Below are positions 1-8,833 of a DNA stretch of 43,430 nt, one piece after another. Position numbers and translations under genes: made by a program. The DNA is taken from NCBI GenBank assembly GCA_019894885.1, contig JAGXNP010000006.1:1-43430 (forward strand), read 5' to 3'. This DNA comes from Promethearchaeota archaeon (GTDB lineage Archaea; Asgardarchaeota; Lokiarchaeia; Sigyniarchaeales; SOKP01). How positions within the stretch are numbered: position 1 is the stretch's first letter; the number at the start of each line of letters is the position of its first letter. The notes beneath the pieces were generated by a model. That model had not been told where the DNA came from, searched no databases, and worked only from the letters and a program-made list of their open reading frames with translations.

Positions 1-122
1 TATTGTATTTAAATTTTTACTATTTGATAAAGTAAGTATTGCATTTTGTGGGTTTAGAAAAGCGAAAAACTAACAACAAGAAACTTTATAATAATCATCT
101 AAAAAAATACATAATAGACTTA

Positions 123-590
123 TTAAAATCCCAGTTTTAGTTGCTTTAAAAGCTCAATTAAAGATTCGGTTAATTTATATGTTTTTAATTCTTCAAATGG
201 CACGAATTTAGCGTCTAACGCATCGGAATCCGGTATAGGTGGTTGATTTAGATCCTCCTCAGTTTGTTCTACGAAATAATTAATCAAAACATAATGGTAT
301 TCGATCTTCCCGGTATCATCGTATATTATTTTATCTATTATGCCGGCTAATTTTGTAACCTTCACCTTAAAGCCTGTTTCTTCAAAACCCTCTCTTTCAG
401 CAGCAGATTGTACTCTTTCACCAAGATCTAAGTGCCCTCCTGGAATCGACCAATATCCCGCGTCAGGATTGAATTTTCGTTTAACGAGTAATAACGAATT
501 ATCTCGAATCAATAGAACGCCTACTCCTACTAAAGGAACAATAGGATAACGTCTTAAGTCGAAAGGGGTTAAATTTTTATTATTTACCAT
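123..590 (-). CDS. Nudix hydrolase
   Basis: This 155-residue protein is a Nudix-family pyrophosphohydrolase, which cleaves a nucleoside diphosphate linked to another moiety. The Nudix box is complete at about residues 51-73: GGHLDLGE, then REGFEETGF, which fits GX5EX7REUXEEXGU and supplies the metal-binding glutamates. The preceding segment GYWSIPGG is typical of the ADP-ribose/NADH/8-oxo-dGTP-type subgroup. Length is normal for a single-domain member. The substrate cannot be told from sequence; a nucleotide-sugar or oxidised-nucleotide role are both possible. It stands alone, with the broken esterase gene upstream on the same strand about 140 bp away, so co-transcription is not evident. Confidence 0.9.
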   Translation of the reverse strand: MVNNKNLTPFDLRRYPIVPLVGVGVLLIRDNSLLLVKRKFNPDAGYWSIPGGHLDLGERVQSAAEREGFEETGFKVKVTKLAGIIDKIIYDDTGKIEYHYVLINYFVEQTEEDLNQPPIPDSDALDAKFVPFEELKTYKLTESLIELLKQLKLGF

Positions 591-732
591 TTTTAAACAA
601 AATCTTTAATAATATTATTAATAATTTTAGAATCTACTACTATAAATTGTTATTTTTATATAATCTACATTTATCTTCTCAATATAATTTTAATCATTTA
701 AATCAATAATTAACTTTTTTTTTAAATTTCTA

Positions 733-1626
733 TTAAAATTTTTTATTAATGAATTCACCTATTTTATTGATACCTTCTATACTTTCTGGCGCAAGAACAG
801 CAAATGCTTGAAATACGTGAATCATATCCTCCCAAATATCTAACTGTACTTCAACACCTGCCTCTTTAGCTCGTTTTGCTAATCGAGTGGAATCGTCAAG
901 TATAATTTCTGCACTTCCAACTTGAATACAGAGCGGTGGAAGCCCCTTGAAATTGGCGTATAAAGGTGATGCGTATGGATTTTTTGGGTCAGTTTTTCCT
1001 AAATACAATCTTGCATCGAATATTAACTCATCTGGGGATATAAAGGGATCTTCGTGGAGCTTAGTTTTTATTGATTCTCCAGTTGCCGCTAAATCTGTCC
1101 AAGGAGAAAGGCAAACCGCCGCAGCAGGTAGTGAAACTCCTTGATCTCGTAATTTTACAAGAGTAGCAATTGTTAAACCGCCACCAGCAGAATCTCCAGC
1201 AATAATTAATTTTTTAGGATTATATCCCTCACTGTTTATTAACCATTCATAAGCACGGACAGAATCTTCTAAAGCGGCAGGAAAGGGATGTTCTGGAGCT
1301 AATCGGTAACCCAATATCAGCACTTTTGTTTTTGAGACTTTAGAAATTCTTTGTGCTAAATCTTGATGAGAAGTAATCGAGCCTTCGATATACCCACCTC
1401 CATGTAAATACAATATCGCACGATCTTTAGCGATATCTGGTGTAATCATCCAAGCAGCGGGTATTCCACCAGCATCGACATTTTCTAATTTAGAATCTTA
1501 AAAAAGAGGTGCTAATCGTGCCATTTCTTCTAATCCCTCACGACTCTCTTCTACTCTTTTCTTTATTGCCTTCTCTTTATTTTCTTTTAGCATCTTTATA
1601 ACACTTTTCATGCCTCTACTTACCAT
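733..1626 (-). pseudogene. HSL-type alpha/beta hydrolase interrupted by an in-frame TAA
   Basis: The gene encodes a hormone-sensitive-lipase-family carboxylesterase. The downstream open part (ATG at 1447-1449) has the oxyanion motif HGGGY, the nucleophile elbow GDSAGG, a catalytic Asp region after LPPLCIQVGSAEIILDDS, and the final His in EDMIHVFQ. Reading upstream in the same frame past one TAA codon (1498-1500) gives a further open stretch that starts at ATG 1624-1626 and ends MARLAPLF before the stop. Reading then resumes as DSKLENVDAGGIPAAW, which is just how the N-terminal cap of this family runs into the core. The whole frame is 298 codons, the normal family length. Because the frame is kept, the lesion looks like a single substitution. 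Either it is a recent pseudogene, the short form starting at 1449 is translated without its cap, or the base is a sequencing error. Confidence 0.75.
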
Positions 1627-1835
1627 GTGGTTTCACCTAACAACGAAATTTCAATCAAATTCAATAACCTTAATGATAGTAGTTATATCTAATTCTATAA
1701 AAATATTATTGGAATCGTGATTTATTATTTATTATTAAACAAAACAATTTAATTCAAATATTATTAATTTGCATTAGGCATTCGATATTAAATTATAAAT
1801 ATCCGTTTAATGACATTACGAGAAAGGTCTAAATT

Positions 1836-3149
1836 TTGTCTATACTAATGAAAATCGCGCGTGAAGGTAAAATAACTGAAGAAATGAAACTTGTAGCCAA
1901 AAAAGAGCAAGTTGATGTAGATTTCATACGAAAGGGAATAGCTCAAGGACGCATTATTATTCCAAAATCCAACCAACGCAAAACTGAACCCATTGGGATA
2001 GGAGAGGGCTTACTAGTAAAAATTAACGCTAATGTTGGTTCGAGTAAACGAGTATGCGATATAGAGGGAGAATTAGAGAAAGCTAAAATTGCAGTAAAGT
2101 ACGGTGCCGATACAGTAATGGACCTGAGTACAGGGATCAGTGAGGAGGATGTGAAACTTATAAGAAAAAAAATACTAGATGAGATTAAGGTCCCAATTGG
2201 AACAGTTCCTATTTATCAATCAGCATTAAGAGCCCTAGAAAAAAAAGGTGCTGTCATTAATTTTGATGAGGATGATCTCTTTAATGTTGTCGAAGAACAA
2301 GCGAAAGAAGGTGTAGATTTTTTCACAATTCATGTCGGAGTCACAAAAAATATTGTTAATTACCTAAAAGATCATCCTAGAATGATGGGTGTTGTTTCTC
2401 GAGGAGGTACTTTTCTAGCAGCCTGGATACTTGAAAATGAGTTAGAAAATCCCTTTAATCGGAACTATGACTATTTGTTAGATATGGCTAAACAATATGA
2501 TTTTACCCTTTCGCTTGGAGATGGTATGAGACCGGGGAGTATCTTTGATTCAACAGATTACGCTCAAATTCAAGAACTTATGGAAATATCCAAATTAGTA
2601 AAGCGCGCTTGGGCACAGAATGTGCAAGTTATGGTAGAGGGCCCGGGTCATATACCAGCTAATGAAATTGAGAGAAATATTAAAATTATGAAATCTTTAT
2701 GCGATAACGCTCCTTTTTATGTGTTAGGTCCGTTAGTAACAGATATCGCACCAGGTTATGATCACCTTGTAAGTGCTATAGGTGGTGTTATAGCTGGATT
2801 GGCAGGAGCTGACTATCTCTGTTACGTTACCCCTTCTGAACATTTAGCATTACCGAATAAGGAAGAAGTTAAGAGAGGTGTAATTGCATCTAAAATCGCA
2901 GCACACGCTGTAAACATCGCCAAGTACGGCAAAAAAGTATCAGATTGGGATTACAAAATGGATATCGCAAGAAAAAATCTTGATTGGGAAGGAATGATAA
3001 AACACTCAATCGATCCAGAATTATCTCGAGAAATACATTTTAGAAATGGACATGTTGACGATGGTGTGTGTAGCATGTGTGGGGAATTTTGCGCAATTAA
3101 AATCCTGCAGGACGCATTAGATAAACGAGCGTCGAAAAAAATCCTGTAA
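1836..3149 (+). CDS. thiC: phosphomethylpyrimidine synthase ThiC
   Basis: ThiC is a radical-SAM enzyme that rearranges aminoimidazole ribotide to hydroxymethylpyrimidine phosphate, the pyrimidine half of thiamine. The 437-residue protein is the shorter archaeal/Gram-positive-like form. Diagnostic stretches are TVMDLSTG, MGVVSRGG, SLGDGMRPGS, VMVEGPGHIP and LGPLVTDIAPGYDH. The C-terminal cluster ligands are visible in CSMCGEFC. I keep the TTG start at 1836 because AGAAAGGT lies seven bases before it; the next start is ATG 1848, and most relatives begin with a similar short lead before the ITEEM segment. The thiDN gene, which makes and uses the next intermediate, converges on it 31 bp downstream. 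I see no TPP riboswitch core in the leader. Confidence 0.96.
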   Translation: MSILMKIAREGKITEEMKLVAKKEQVDVDFIRKGIAQGRIIIPKSNQRKTEPIGIGEGLLVKINANVGSSKRVCDIEGELEKAKIAVKYGADTVMDLSTGISEEDVKLIRKKILDEIKVPIGTVPIYQSALRALEKKGAVINFDEDDLFNVVEEQAKEGVDFFTIHVGVTKNIVNYLKDHPRMMGVVSRGGTFLAAWILENELENPFNRNYDYLLDMAKQYDFTLSLGDGMRPGSIFDSTDYAQIQELMEISKLVKRAWAQNVQVMVEGPGHIPANEIERNIKIMKSLCDNAPFYVLGPLVTDIAPGYDHLVSAIGGVIAGLAGADYLCYVTPSEHLALPNKEEVKRGVIASKIAAHAVNIAKYGKKVSDWDYKMDIARKNLDWEGMIKHSIDPELSREIHFRNGHVDDGVCSMCGEFCAIKILQDALDKRASKKIL

Positions 3150-3180
3150 TAAAGCCAGCAAATATGTTCTAAAAATAATC

Positions 3181-4587
3181 TTACTGTTTTTCTATTGCTG
3201 TGATAATTTTTTCAAGTTTTTCTATCATATTTTTTGAGTTTTTCCCGAATAATCTGATAATTGGTTCTTTACCCATTGCCCCCTTATCCCATATTATATC
3301 AGGTATTTTTCCGGATCGCTCTACGCTTTCTTTAATTAACCATTGCATGGTAGAAAATTCTTTTTTTTTGATTTCGAGGGGTTGATTTTCCCTAATTATT
3401 TCTTGCAAATCTAAATCAGTGTTGTCTTGAATTGCTTTTATCCAATCTGGGTTGTACTTCAGATTCGTGACAAAATTAATCGATTTATCGTATTCTTTAG
3501 CAGAGAGAATCAAACGTGCAGTATGATCTGATACTCCGAATTTGATTTCTCCAGACGCTTGAGGATATCCATTGATTAGAGTTATTCTACCTTCTATGGC
3601 AGCAATATCTTCTTGAGTTGTTGCTGATTGCAGTGATCCAGAAATGTTCATTCTGACTTCCGGAATTAAGATGCTGAATTTCTTCGATTTCGAAATATAA
3701 TTGTAAACCTCTTTAATTTGGTTTATTACCTCAATATTTTGCTCGGAAAGGGTTAAGTCTAATATCATTCCTTCATTAGGTAATTCGATGAATTTTTGAA
3801 ATCGAGAATCAAAGAAAGCTTCTGCTTTTTCGATCGCTATGCTAATGGGATATCCTTTAGCAAGAAATCCCGTTATTGCAGAAGAAAAAACGCAACCTGT
3901 ACCGTGAATATTTCCTTTAAGAGAGAGTTTTGGTTTTGTATAAGTCCTGAAATCGAAATTTTCTTCTCTTTCACCGTTCCTTCCGATGCATACTAAATCA
4001 AATACTTTGTCTATAGTTGTTCCGGCACTCTTAATAACTACTCCTTTTTCTTCTTTAGGATGTTTACCTTCTATATGTAATTTTTTTACAAGGATTTTGG
4101 CTGCATTTTTGAGTTCCTCGATATCGGTTTCATGCCTATTAAACAAGTCCGAGTTAGTGTAAAAACTAGCTTCATTAACATTTGGAGTAAGTATTTTAAG
4201 GTGAGGAAACAAATCTCTTTCTATTTCCAATTCCAGTCCTTCGCTCGAAATCCTAGCACCTGCGCTAGAAACCGAAACTGGATCTAATACGGCGATTAAT
4301 TCGTATTTTTTCACATTTTCAACAATGATATCTAAAGCTTTTACATCGGGGATCATTCCTATTTTGACATATTTAACTGGGTAACTTCCTAAAATTGAGT
4401 CCAACTGGTTTCCTAGATCGTCAGAGAGAGATTTGTATCCTACAAATTCGGTCGCATTTTGATAAGTAATAGCTGTAATTGCTGAGAACGGATGAACTCC
4501 GCACCTATCAAATGTCCTAATATCTGCTTGAATTCCCGCACTGGAGGTAGGATCTGAACCCGCTATTGTTAAACAAAAAGGTTTCAT
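3181..4587 (-). CDS. thiDN: ThiD-ThiN fusion: HMP/HMP-P kinase and archaeal thiamine-phosphate synthase
   Basis: This 468-residue bifunctional protein phosphorylates hydroxymethylpyrimidine (phosphate) and then couples the product to the thiazole phosphate. The N-terminal ThiD part (about 1-265) has the ribokinase-fold entry TIAGSDPTSSAGIQAD, the AVLDPVSVSSAG strand and the anion-hole motif GNIHGTGCVFSSA. The C-terminal ThiN part (about 285-468) shows LIPEVRMNISGS, IAAIEGRITLINGYP and FGVSDHTARL, the archaeal replacement for bacterial ThiE. Fusion of these domains is standard in archaea. It lies tail to tail with thiC, so the pathway is clustered but not a single transcript. Confidence 0.95.
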   Translation of the reverse strand: MKPFCLTIAGSDPTSSAGIQADIRTFDRCGVHPFSAITAITYQNATEFVGYKSLSDDLGNQLDSILGSYPVKYVKIGMIPDVKALDIIVENVKKYELIAVLDPVSVSSAGARISSEGLELEIERDLFPHLKILTPNVNEASFYTNSDLFNRHETDIEELKNAAKILVKKLHIEGKHPKEEKGVVIKSAGTTIDKVFDLVCIGRNGEREENFDFRTYTKPKLSLKGNIHGTGCVFSSAITGFLAKGYPISIAIEKAEAFFDSRFQKFIELPNEGMILDLTLSEQNIEVINQIKEVYNYISKSKKFSILIPEVRMNISGSLQSATTQEDIAAIEGRITLINGYPQASGEIKFGVSDHTARLILSAKEYDKSINFVTNLKYNPDWIKAIQDNTDLDLQEIIRENQPLEIKKKEFSTMQWLIKESVERSGKIPDIIWDKGAMGKEPIIRLFGKNSKNMIEKLEKIITAIEKQ

Positions 4588-4613
4588 AGTATAATATTAG
4601 TAAAACTCAAATC

Positions 4614-5189
4614 CTAATTAATTCTTTCATAAGCCCATTTGGCTTTATCGTCCAAACCTAGAGCTTCGTATGCCTTTCCAAGATATAAAAATCCGTCAGG
4701 ATAATTATATTTCTCTTTTACTAATTTAAATAGGTGATTAATGGCAAGATCAAAGCGTCCTCGCATGTAGTTTATCTTACCTTTTAGGAATAGAATATCT
4801 TGCTCTTTTTTATTTGAAAGGTTCGAATCTTCGTGCAATTCTAAACGCGATAAAGCATAATCATACTCTTGTTCGTTAATTAGGATATTGATAGATTCAA
4901 TAAATTTCAGAAAAGTCATTTTCGAGGCAATTACTTCCATTTTTTTTAACTCTTCTTTTTTGAGTTCGCTATCTAATGTTGCTAGTTTCTCATCTTCTCG
5001 AAGTTTTATAAAATCTTTGAATTCGTCAAGCACTTCATTTGGATACGGTTCTCTACATAACGGACAATTAGATGAATGAAGTAACCACTCCTTCAAACAA
5101 TCAGTGTGAGCCAGATGCCCATTAGGACAATTGTGAGAAGAATCTACGCCTTCAATAATGCCCAAATGACAAATTATACAAGTAGCCAT
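4614..5189 (-). CDS. RING-H2 finger protein with TPR-like C-terminus
   Basis: The first 45 of 191 residues hold eight metal ligands in RING-H2 spacing: C4-x2-C7-x13-C21-x3-H25-x2-H28-x2-C31-x10-C42-x2-C45, with the hydrophobic LKEWL between the second His/Cys pair and CPLC. RING-H2 fingers usually bind a ubiquitin-loaded E2 and act as E3 ligases. Residues about 50-105 are charged and helical, probably coiled coil. Residues about 110-190 hold TPR-like repeats, clearest in GRFDLAINHLFKLV and DGFLYLGKAYEALGL. It lies 26 bp beyond the start of thiDN on the same strand and is divergent from the first roadblock-GTPase gene, with 103 bp between the starts. No E1, E2 or ubiquitin gene is in the window, so E3 activity is inferred from the ligand pattern only. 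Confidence 0.8.
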   Translation of the reverse strand: MATCIICHLGIIEGVDSSHNCPNGHLAHTDCLKEWLLHSSNCPLCREPYPNEVLDEFKDFIKLREDEKLATLDSELKKEELKKMEVIASKMTFLKFIESINILINEQEYDYALSRLELHEDSNLSNKKEQDILFLKGKINYMRGRFDLAINHLFKLVKEKYNYPDGFLYLGKAYEALGLDDKAKWAYERIN

Positions 5190-5292
5190 GTCAATTAGAA
5201 AACTATTTAATAAATTATAAAATTATTACTTTTAAGTATATGGTGTTTTTAATATTTCACTCTAATATATTCGTATTACCCTTGAATCGATT

Positions 5293-6858
5293 ATGTCTTT
5301 AAACAAAAAACGATTGTTTAATGAGCTTCTAACAAATTTTTTATTAATATATGAAGATGTAGATGCTCTGATTGTATCAGATCATGAAGGGTTTATAATT
5401 GCTGGGCAAAAAAGAGCAAGTATTGATATGGAATTAGTATCTGTTTTAACAACTTTACTCAATCCTATTTTAGAAAGAATTAGAGAAGAATTTGCATTCA
5501 AGAAATTTGGATCAGCTAGTTTTGATACCGAAAACAATCGACTGTTATTTATATCTATTGACGAGAAGATTACTCTCAGTGTCGTATTAGATACACTTTC
5601 CTCCATTGATAAAATCAGCCCTTATGTGTATTTTTTGGCAGAAAAGACAGCTCAAATTATTTATGCTGGAGAAAGCGATGTAATTCAAGTTAAAATACCC
5701 AATTTTGACACAGAATCCGAGAGCTTAAAAGAACCCGAAAGAATAAAAGATCAAATCTATCAAATGCGTTTAGATTCAGGAGGAATTTATAAATTTAAAT
5801 TTATAATCGTGGGCGACAAAGCTGTTGGAAAATCTTCGATTGTAAGAAGATTTGTAGAAAATAAATTTTCTCTTGATTATAGGTCTACTCTTGGCTTAAA
5901 TGTCCTCTCTCATTCATTAAAATTCTATGGAAACGAAGTCTACTTTTCACTTTGGGATGTAGGTGCACAAGAATATTTTAAACGCTTTAGAAAGACTTAT
6001 TATGTAGGCGCACAAGCTGCTTTCATCGTGTTCGATGTTTGTATAAGAGATTCCTTCGCAAATATGAAAGTATGGTACAAAGAAATAGAAGATTTTCTCG
6101 ATAAAAAAAAAATACCAATAGTAATTGTAGGTAATAAAATAGATTTAGCAGATCAGAGAAGTGTCTCATATAAAGAGGGTATTGAGCTAGTTGAAGAACT
6201 CACAAAGGAGAATATTGGAACTCACTTCTCTTACATTGAAACAAGCGCATTAACTGGCGAAAATATAGAAGATGCTTTCAGCTTAATAGCTTACCATTAT
6301 ATAATGAAGAGCAAAGAGAGAGAGGAACAAAAGTTAAAAGAGAGCTTAATGGATCAAATCAATTCGTTATTAACTAAAAGAGGAAAATTAACCATCTCTT
6401 TTATTACTGAAAGCCCATTCTGGAGCCCAGGATTGCAGATCCTAAATGATGTGAATATATTATGCGAGTGTGAAAAATTAATAGAAGATAAAGATAAAAG
6501 ATTGTACGAATACTCCAACGGGCTAATTATTAATAATTTTTTATTCGATAAAATAGATATTAAAGATTCTGATGGTGTATTTGTTATATTTGACGCAAGA
6601 AAAAAAAAGCATATCGAGCAAAAATGGAAAGATGTGGTTATGAACATTATAAGCAATTTAAAAGAAAATAAAGTTGCACTAATTGGCGTGAGAGTATCAG
6701 ATGAAACCGATTGGTCTAATATAATGGAAGAATTTAATGTCAATCAATATTTAGAAAAGAAAATGGTATCTCTTTTGTTTTTTAAGATTGGTTTCGAGTA
6801 TAGATTGGAAATTTACGATCAACTCGAAGTAATGTTTAACACCATCATAAACCTCTAA
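5293..6858 (+). CDS. roadblock-Ras-like GTPase-degenerate GTPase fusion protein (paralog 1)
   Basis: This 521-residue protein has three parts. Residues about 1-125 look like a roadblock/LC7 (MglB-type) domain, with DALIVSDHEGFIIAGQKR, a long helix and the FKKFGSASFDTE...RLLFISID strands. Residues about 168-345 are a Rab/Ras-like GTPase: G1 GDKAVGKSS (174-182), G2 STLG, G3 WDVGAQE, G4 GNKIDL, G5 ETSAL. The catalytic Gln position is kept (AQE). Residues about 355-521 lack a P-loop but follow the second half of a GTPase fold: a strand DGVFVIFDAR, a helix, a strand KVALIGVRVSD, a strand MVSLLFFKIG and a final helix. I read that part as a pseudo-GTPase domain. Roadblock domains bind or activate small GTPases, so the fusion probably self-associates. 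It has no lipidation motif at its C-terminus. Confidence 0.85.
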   Translation: MSLNKKRLFNELLTNFLLIYEDVDALIVSDHEGFIIAGQKRASIDMELVSVLTTLLNPILERIREEFAFKKFGSASFDTENNRLLFISIDEKITLSVVLDTLSSIDKISPYVYFLAEKTAQIIYAGESDVIQVKIPNFDTESESLKEPERIKDQIYQMRLDSGGIYKFKFIIVGDKAVGKSSIVRRFVENKFSLDYRSTLGLNVLSHSLKFYGNEVYFSLWDVGAQEYFKRFRKTYYVGAQAAFIVFDVCIRDSFANMKVWYKEIEDFLDKKKIPIVIVGNKIDLADQRSVSYKEGIELVEELTKENIGTHFSYIETSALTGENIEDAFSLIAYHYIMKSKEREEQKLKESLMDQINSLLTKRGKLTISFITESPFWSPGLQILNDVNILCECEKLIEDKDKRLYEYSNGLIINNFLFDKIDIKDSDGVFVIFDARKKKHIEQKWKDVVMNIISNLKENKVALIGVRVSDETDWSNIMEEFNVNQYLEKKMVSLLFFKIGFEYRLEIYDQLEVMFNTIINL

Positions 6859-6905
6859 AATTTTCTACATTGAAATAGCTACTTTTAAAAATAAGTTATA
6901 TTATC
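6805..6905 (+). repeat. Left copy of direct repeat flanking the GTPase-receptor block
   Basis: The last 18 codons of the first roadblock-GTPase gene and about 45 bp after it recur at 9921-10045. Over the 54 coding bases six differ, five of them synonymous. The following 27 bp (6869-6895) are identical to 10010-10036. The right copy has about 24 extra bases between the two matching parts. Confidence 0.85.
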
Positions 6906-7030
6906 ACTTATTCTAAGAAATCAGCATGTTTTCTTTAAAATTGACAAATATTTAAATAATTCTTATTTATTATTTTATCACCCATTTGTATTTAAAATAA
7001 CATTGGGTAAAGGTGAGGTCTTTGGGAGAA

Positions 7031-7555
7031 ATGGCTTATAAAATATGTATATTTGGAGAAAGTGGAGTAGGAAAAACTACTTTAGCACATCACTATTTAA
7101 AAGGTTATTTTGAAGAGGACATAAAACTTACAATGGGTGCTGAAGTTTTTGTAAAATATATTAATATAGAAAATATAAGAGTAGTTCTGCAAATTTGGGA
7201 TTTTGGGGGTGGAGATGATTTTAAATTCCTATTACCTTTGTACACTAAGGGATCATCTGGTGGGATTTTCATGTTTGATCTGAGTAATAAAGCCTCATTA
7301 AACCATATAAATGGCTGGATTGAGATTTTTAAAAAGGGTTTAGTATCCAGTGAAAAAGAAATTCCAATATTAATGGTTGGGGGAAAATTAGATCTGCAAG
7401 ATCAAATTGTTATAACTGAAAGTGAAATACTGGGCATCGCAAAAGATCATAATCTATATAAACATATCAAATGTTCATCTAAGACAGGAGTAAATGTTGA
7501 AATTATTTTTGAAACATTAGTAAGAGATATTTTGAGATTTCAGAATTTAATCTAA
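7031..7555 (+). CDS. Ras/Rab-like small GTPase with altered G3 and G4 motifs
   Basis: This is a free-standing small GTPase of 174 residues counted from ATG 7031; a GTG at 7013 would add six residues (MRSLGE). I prefer the ATG because MAYKICIFGESGVGKTT places the first strand right at the N-terminus, as in relatives, and GGTGAGG lies upstream. G1 is GESGVGKTT. G3 is WDFGGGDDF, so the usual catalytic Gln after DxxG is not present. G4 is GGKLDL, with Gly where NKxD has Asn. G5 is CSSKTG. The rest of the fold is complete. The changes suggest slow hydrolysis or dependence on a partner. There is no C-terminal Cys for prenylation. It opens the block that also holds two seven-helix membrane proteins. 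Confidence 0.88.
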   Translation: MAYKICIFGESGVGKTTLAHHYLKGYFEEDIKLTMGAEVFVKYINIENIRVVLQIWDFGGGDDFKFLLPLYTKGSSGGIFMFDLSNKASLNHINGWIEIFKKGLVSSEKEIPILMVGGKLDLQDQIVITESEILGIAKDHNLYKHIKCSSKTGVNVEIIFETLVRDILRFQNLI

Positions 7556-7594
7556 ATAATTAAATATTTCGCATTAATATTAAACTAGAATTTG

Positions 7595-7623
7595 ATAGTT
7601 TTTTTTACACTCATAAAAACTAT
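7595..7623 (+). terminator. Possible hairpin between GTPase and receptor 1
   Basis: ATAGTTTTT (7595-7603) and AAAAACTAT (7615-7623) form a perfect 9-bp inverted repeat with an 11-base loop, 40 bp after the GTPase stop and 28 bp before the next start. It contains a run of eight T. It could end part of the GTPase transcript or be a chance AT-rich fold. Confidence 0.3.
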
Positions 7624-7650
7624 TTGAGCTTTTATTCTATGAGATAACAA

Positions 7651-8784
7651 ATGTTTGTTCAGATCGAATATGGTAAAGAACTACAATTTCTAGCTTATTT
7701 AGTTCCGGTAATAATGGGTATTCAATTATCTATTTATTTTTATACTCATTATAAGAAACTTAAAGATGAGGATCTTCCCCTCAATATTATTTTATTAGCA
7801 TTTGGCTCTTTCATTTTATTCATTGTTATTGGACCCTTATTTATTCAAATTGCGAGAAATTTTATTGTAAATGAGTCCGTTTATGAGATAGTATATAGAA
7901 TTGGCTGGGCTTTAACTTTTTTTTCTACGATAGTTTTTTCAAGATTCATTATCCTTAAGGAATTTTCTTTAATTATTAATTTAAAAGTAGCAAAAACTTT
8001 ATTGATTCTAAATTGTATACCAGTTTTTTGCGTTTTTATTTTACCCTCATTACAGTCTCCAATCTTTATTGGAAGTATTTTTTTTGTCGTATTGAATGGG
8101 TTATATATAATTAGATTTCAAATAATATTAATTCAAAAATCAATAGGAAGGGTAAGAGCAAAAATTAGATTTTTTCTTTTTGGAGCTTTAATTAGTCTCG
8201 TTGCATTAGTTTTTGCTACAATAGTGGGATTACGCGTTTTACCTCCGATTATTAATGAGATTATGTATTTTATAGGAGTACTGGATCTATTTATAGGTTT
8301 CTTAATAATATATTTTTCTGTTTACAATTTTCCACCTCTTTATGAATTTGAGTGGCGTGATAATCTTATTAAACTATTTATTTTTAACCCCAACAATTTT
8401 AAGACCTTATATCATTTGGATTTAGTTCAAAATTCTCATTCAAATAATTATTCAGAAAATATTGATCGGATTTTTTCAAAAGGAATATCTGGAATTGAAA
8501 AAATAATAGCTTTAATTACTAATACAAAGACAGAGAGAATAAATAAAATACAGCAAGAAGATTTTCTAATAATGTTTGAGTATGGAAATACTCCTTTTTC
8601 ATTAATCTATGCTTTAATTGTTAAAAAGGATTTAAATAGTTCAAAACATTTATTAAAAATCGTTAGAATACAATTTGAGTCATTTTTCAAGGAAATAATA
8701 TTAAATTTAGATAATATAGAGGAAGATCAAGAAAGTATATTTACTAGCTTTAATGATATGATGGAAGAAATATTACAGGGATGA
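7651..8784 (+). CDS. Seven-helix membrane protein with cytosolic longin/roadblock-like tail (receptor 1)
   Basis: I do not recognise a named family. The 377-residue protein has seven hydrophobic segments at about 11-32, 42-68, 77-102, 113-134, 136-161, 169-194 and 200-225. Positive charges cluster in the first, third and fifth loops (HYKKLKDED; LKEFSL...LKVAK; QKSIGRVRAKIR), which predicts N-terminus outside and C-terminus inside. The tail begins with YEFEWRDNLIKLFIFNP and, as in the next protein, looks like a strand-strand-helix-strand domain of longin/roadblock type: LFIFNPNNFKTLYHLDL, a helix around IFSKGISGIEKIIALI, then FLIMFEYGNTPFSLIYALIV. The seven-helix part resembles in layout the 7TM sensor regions of bacterial receptors. 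The position between GTPase genes suggests a membrane input to the GTPases. That role is inference. Confidence 0.65.
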   Translation: MFVQIEYGKELQFLAYLVPVIMGIQLSIYFYTHYKKLKDEDLPLNIILLAFGSFILFIVIGPLFIQIARNFIVNESVYEIVYRIGWALTFFSTIVFSRFIILKEFSLIINLKVAKTLLILNCIPVFCVFILPSLQSPIFIGSIFFVVLNGLYIIRFQIILIQKSIGRVRAKIRFFLFGALISLVALVFATIVGLRVLPPIINEIMYFIGVLDLFIGFLIIYFSVYNFPPLYEFEWRDNLIKLFIFNPNNFKTLYHLDLVQNSHSNNYSENIDRIFSKGISGIEKIIALITNTKTERINKIQQEDFLIMFEYGNTPFSLIYALIVKKDLNSSKHLLKIVRIQFESFFKEIILNLDNIEEDQESIFTSFNDMMEEILQG

Positions 8785-8833
8785 TAAAATTATTTTTCCT
8801 ATAACCGATCCACTAAGATTTGTAACTTTAATA

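Noticed and set aside
1498-1500. Recoding of the in-frame stop as a special amino acid in the esterase gene
   Set aside because: The codon is TAA. Pyrrolysine uses TAG and selenocysteine uses TGA with a special structure, so recoding is unlikely.
1627-1835. Possible TPP riboswitch before thiC
   Set aside because: I found no CUGAGA-type core or matching second arm in the leader, and such riboswitches are rare in archaea.
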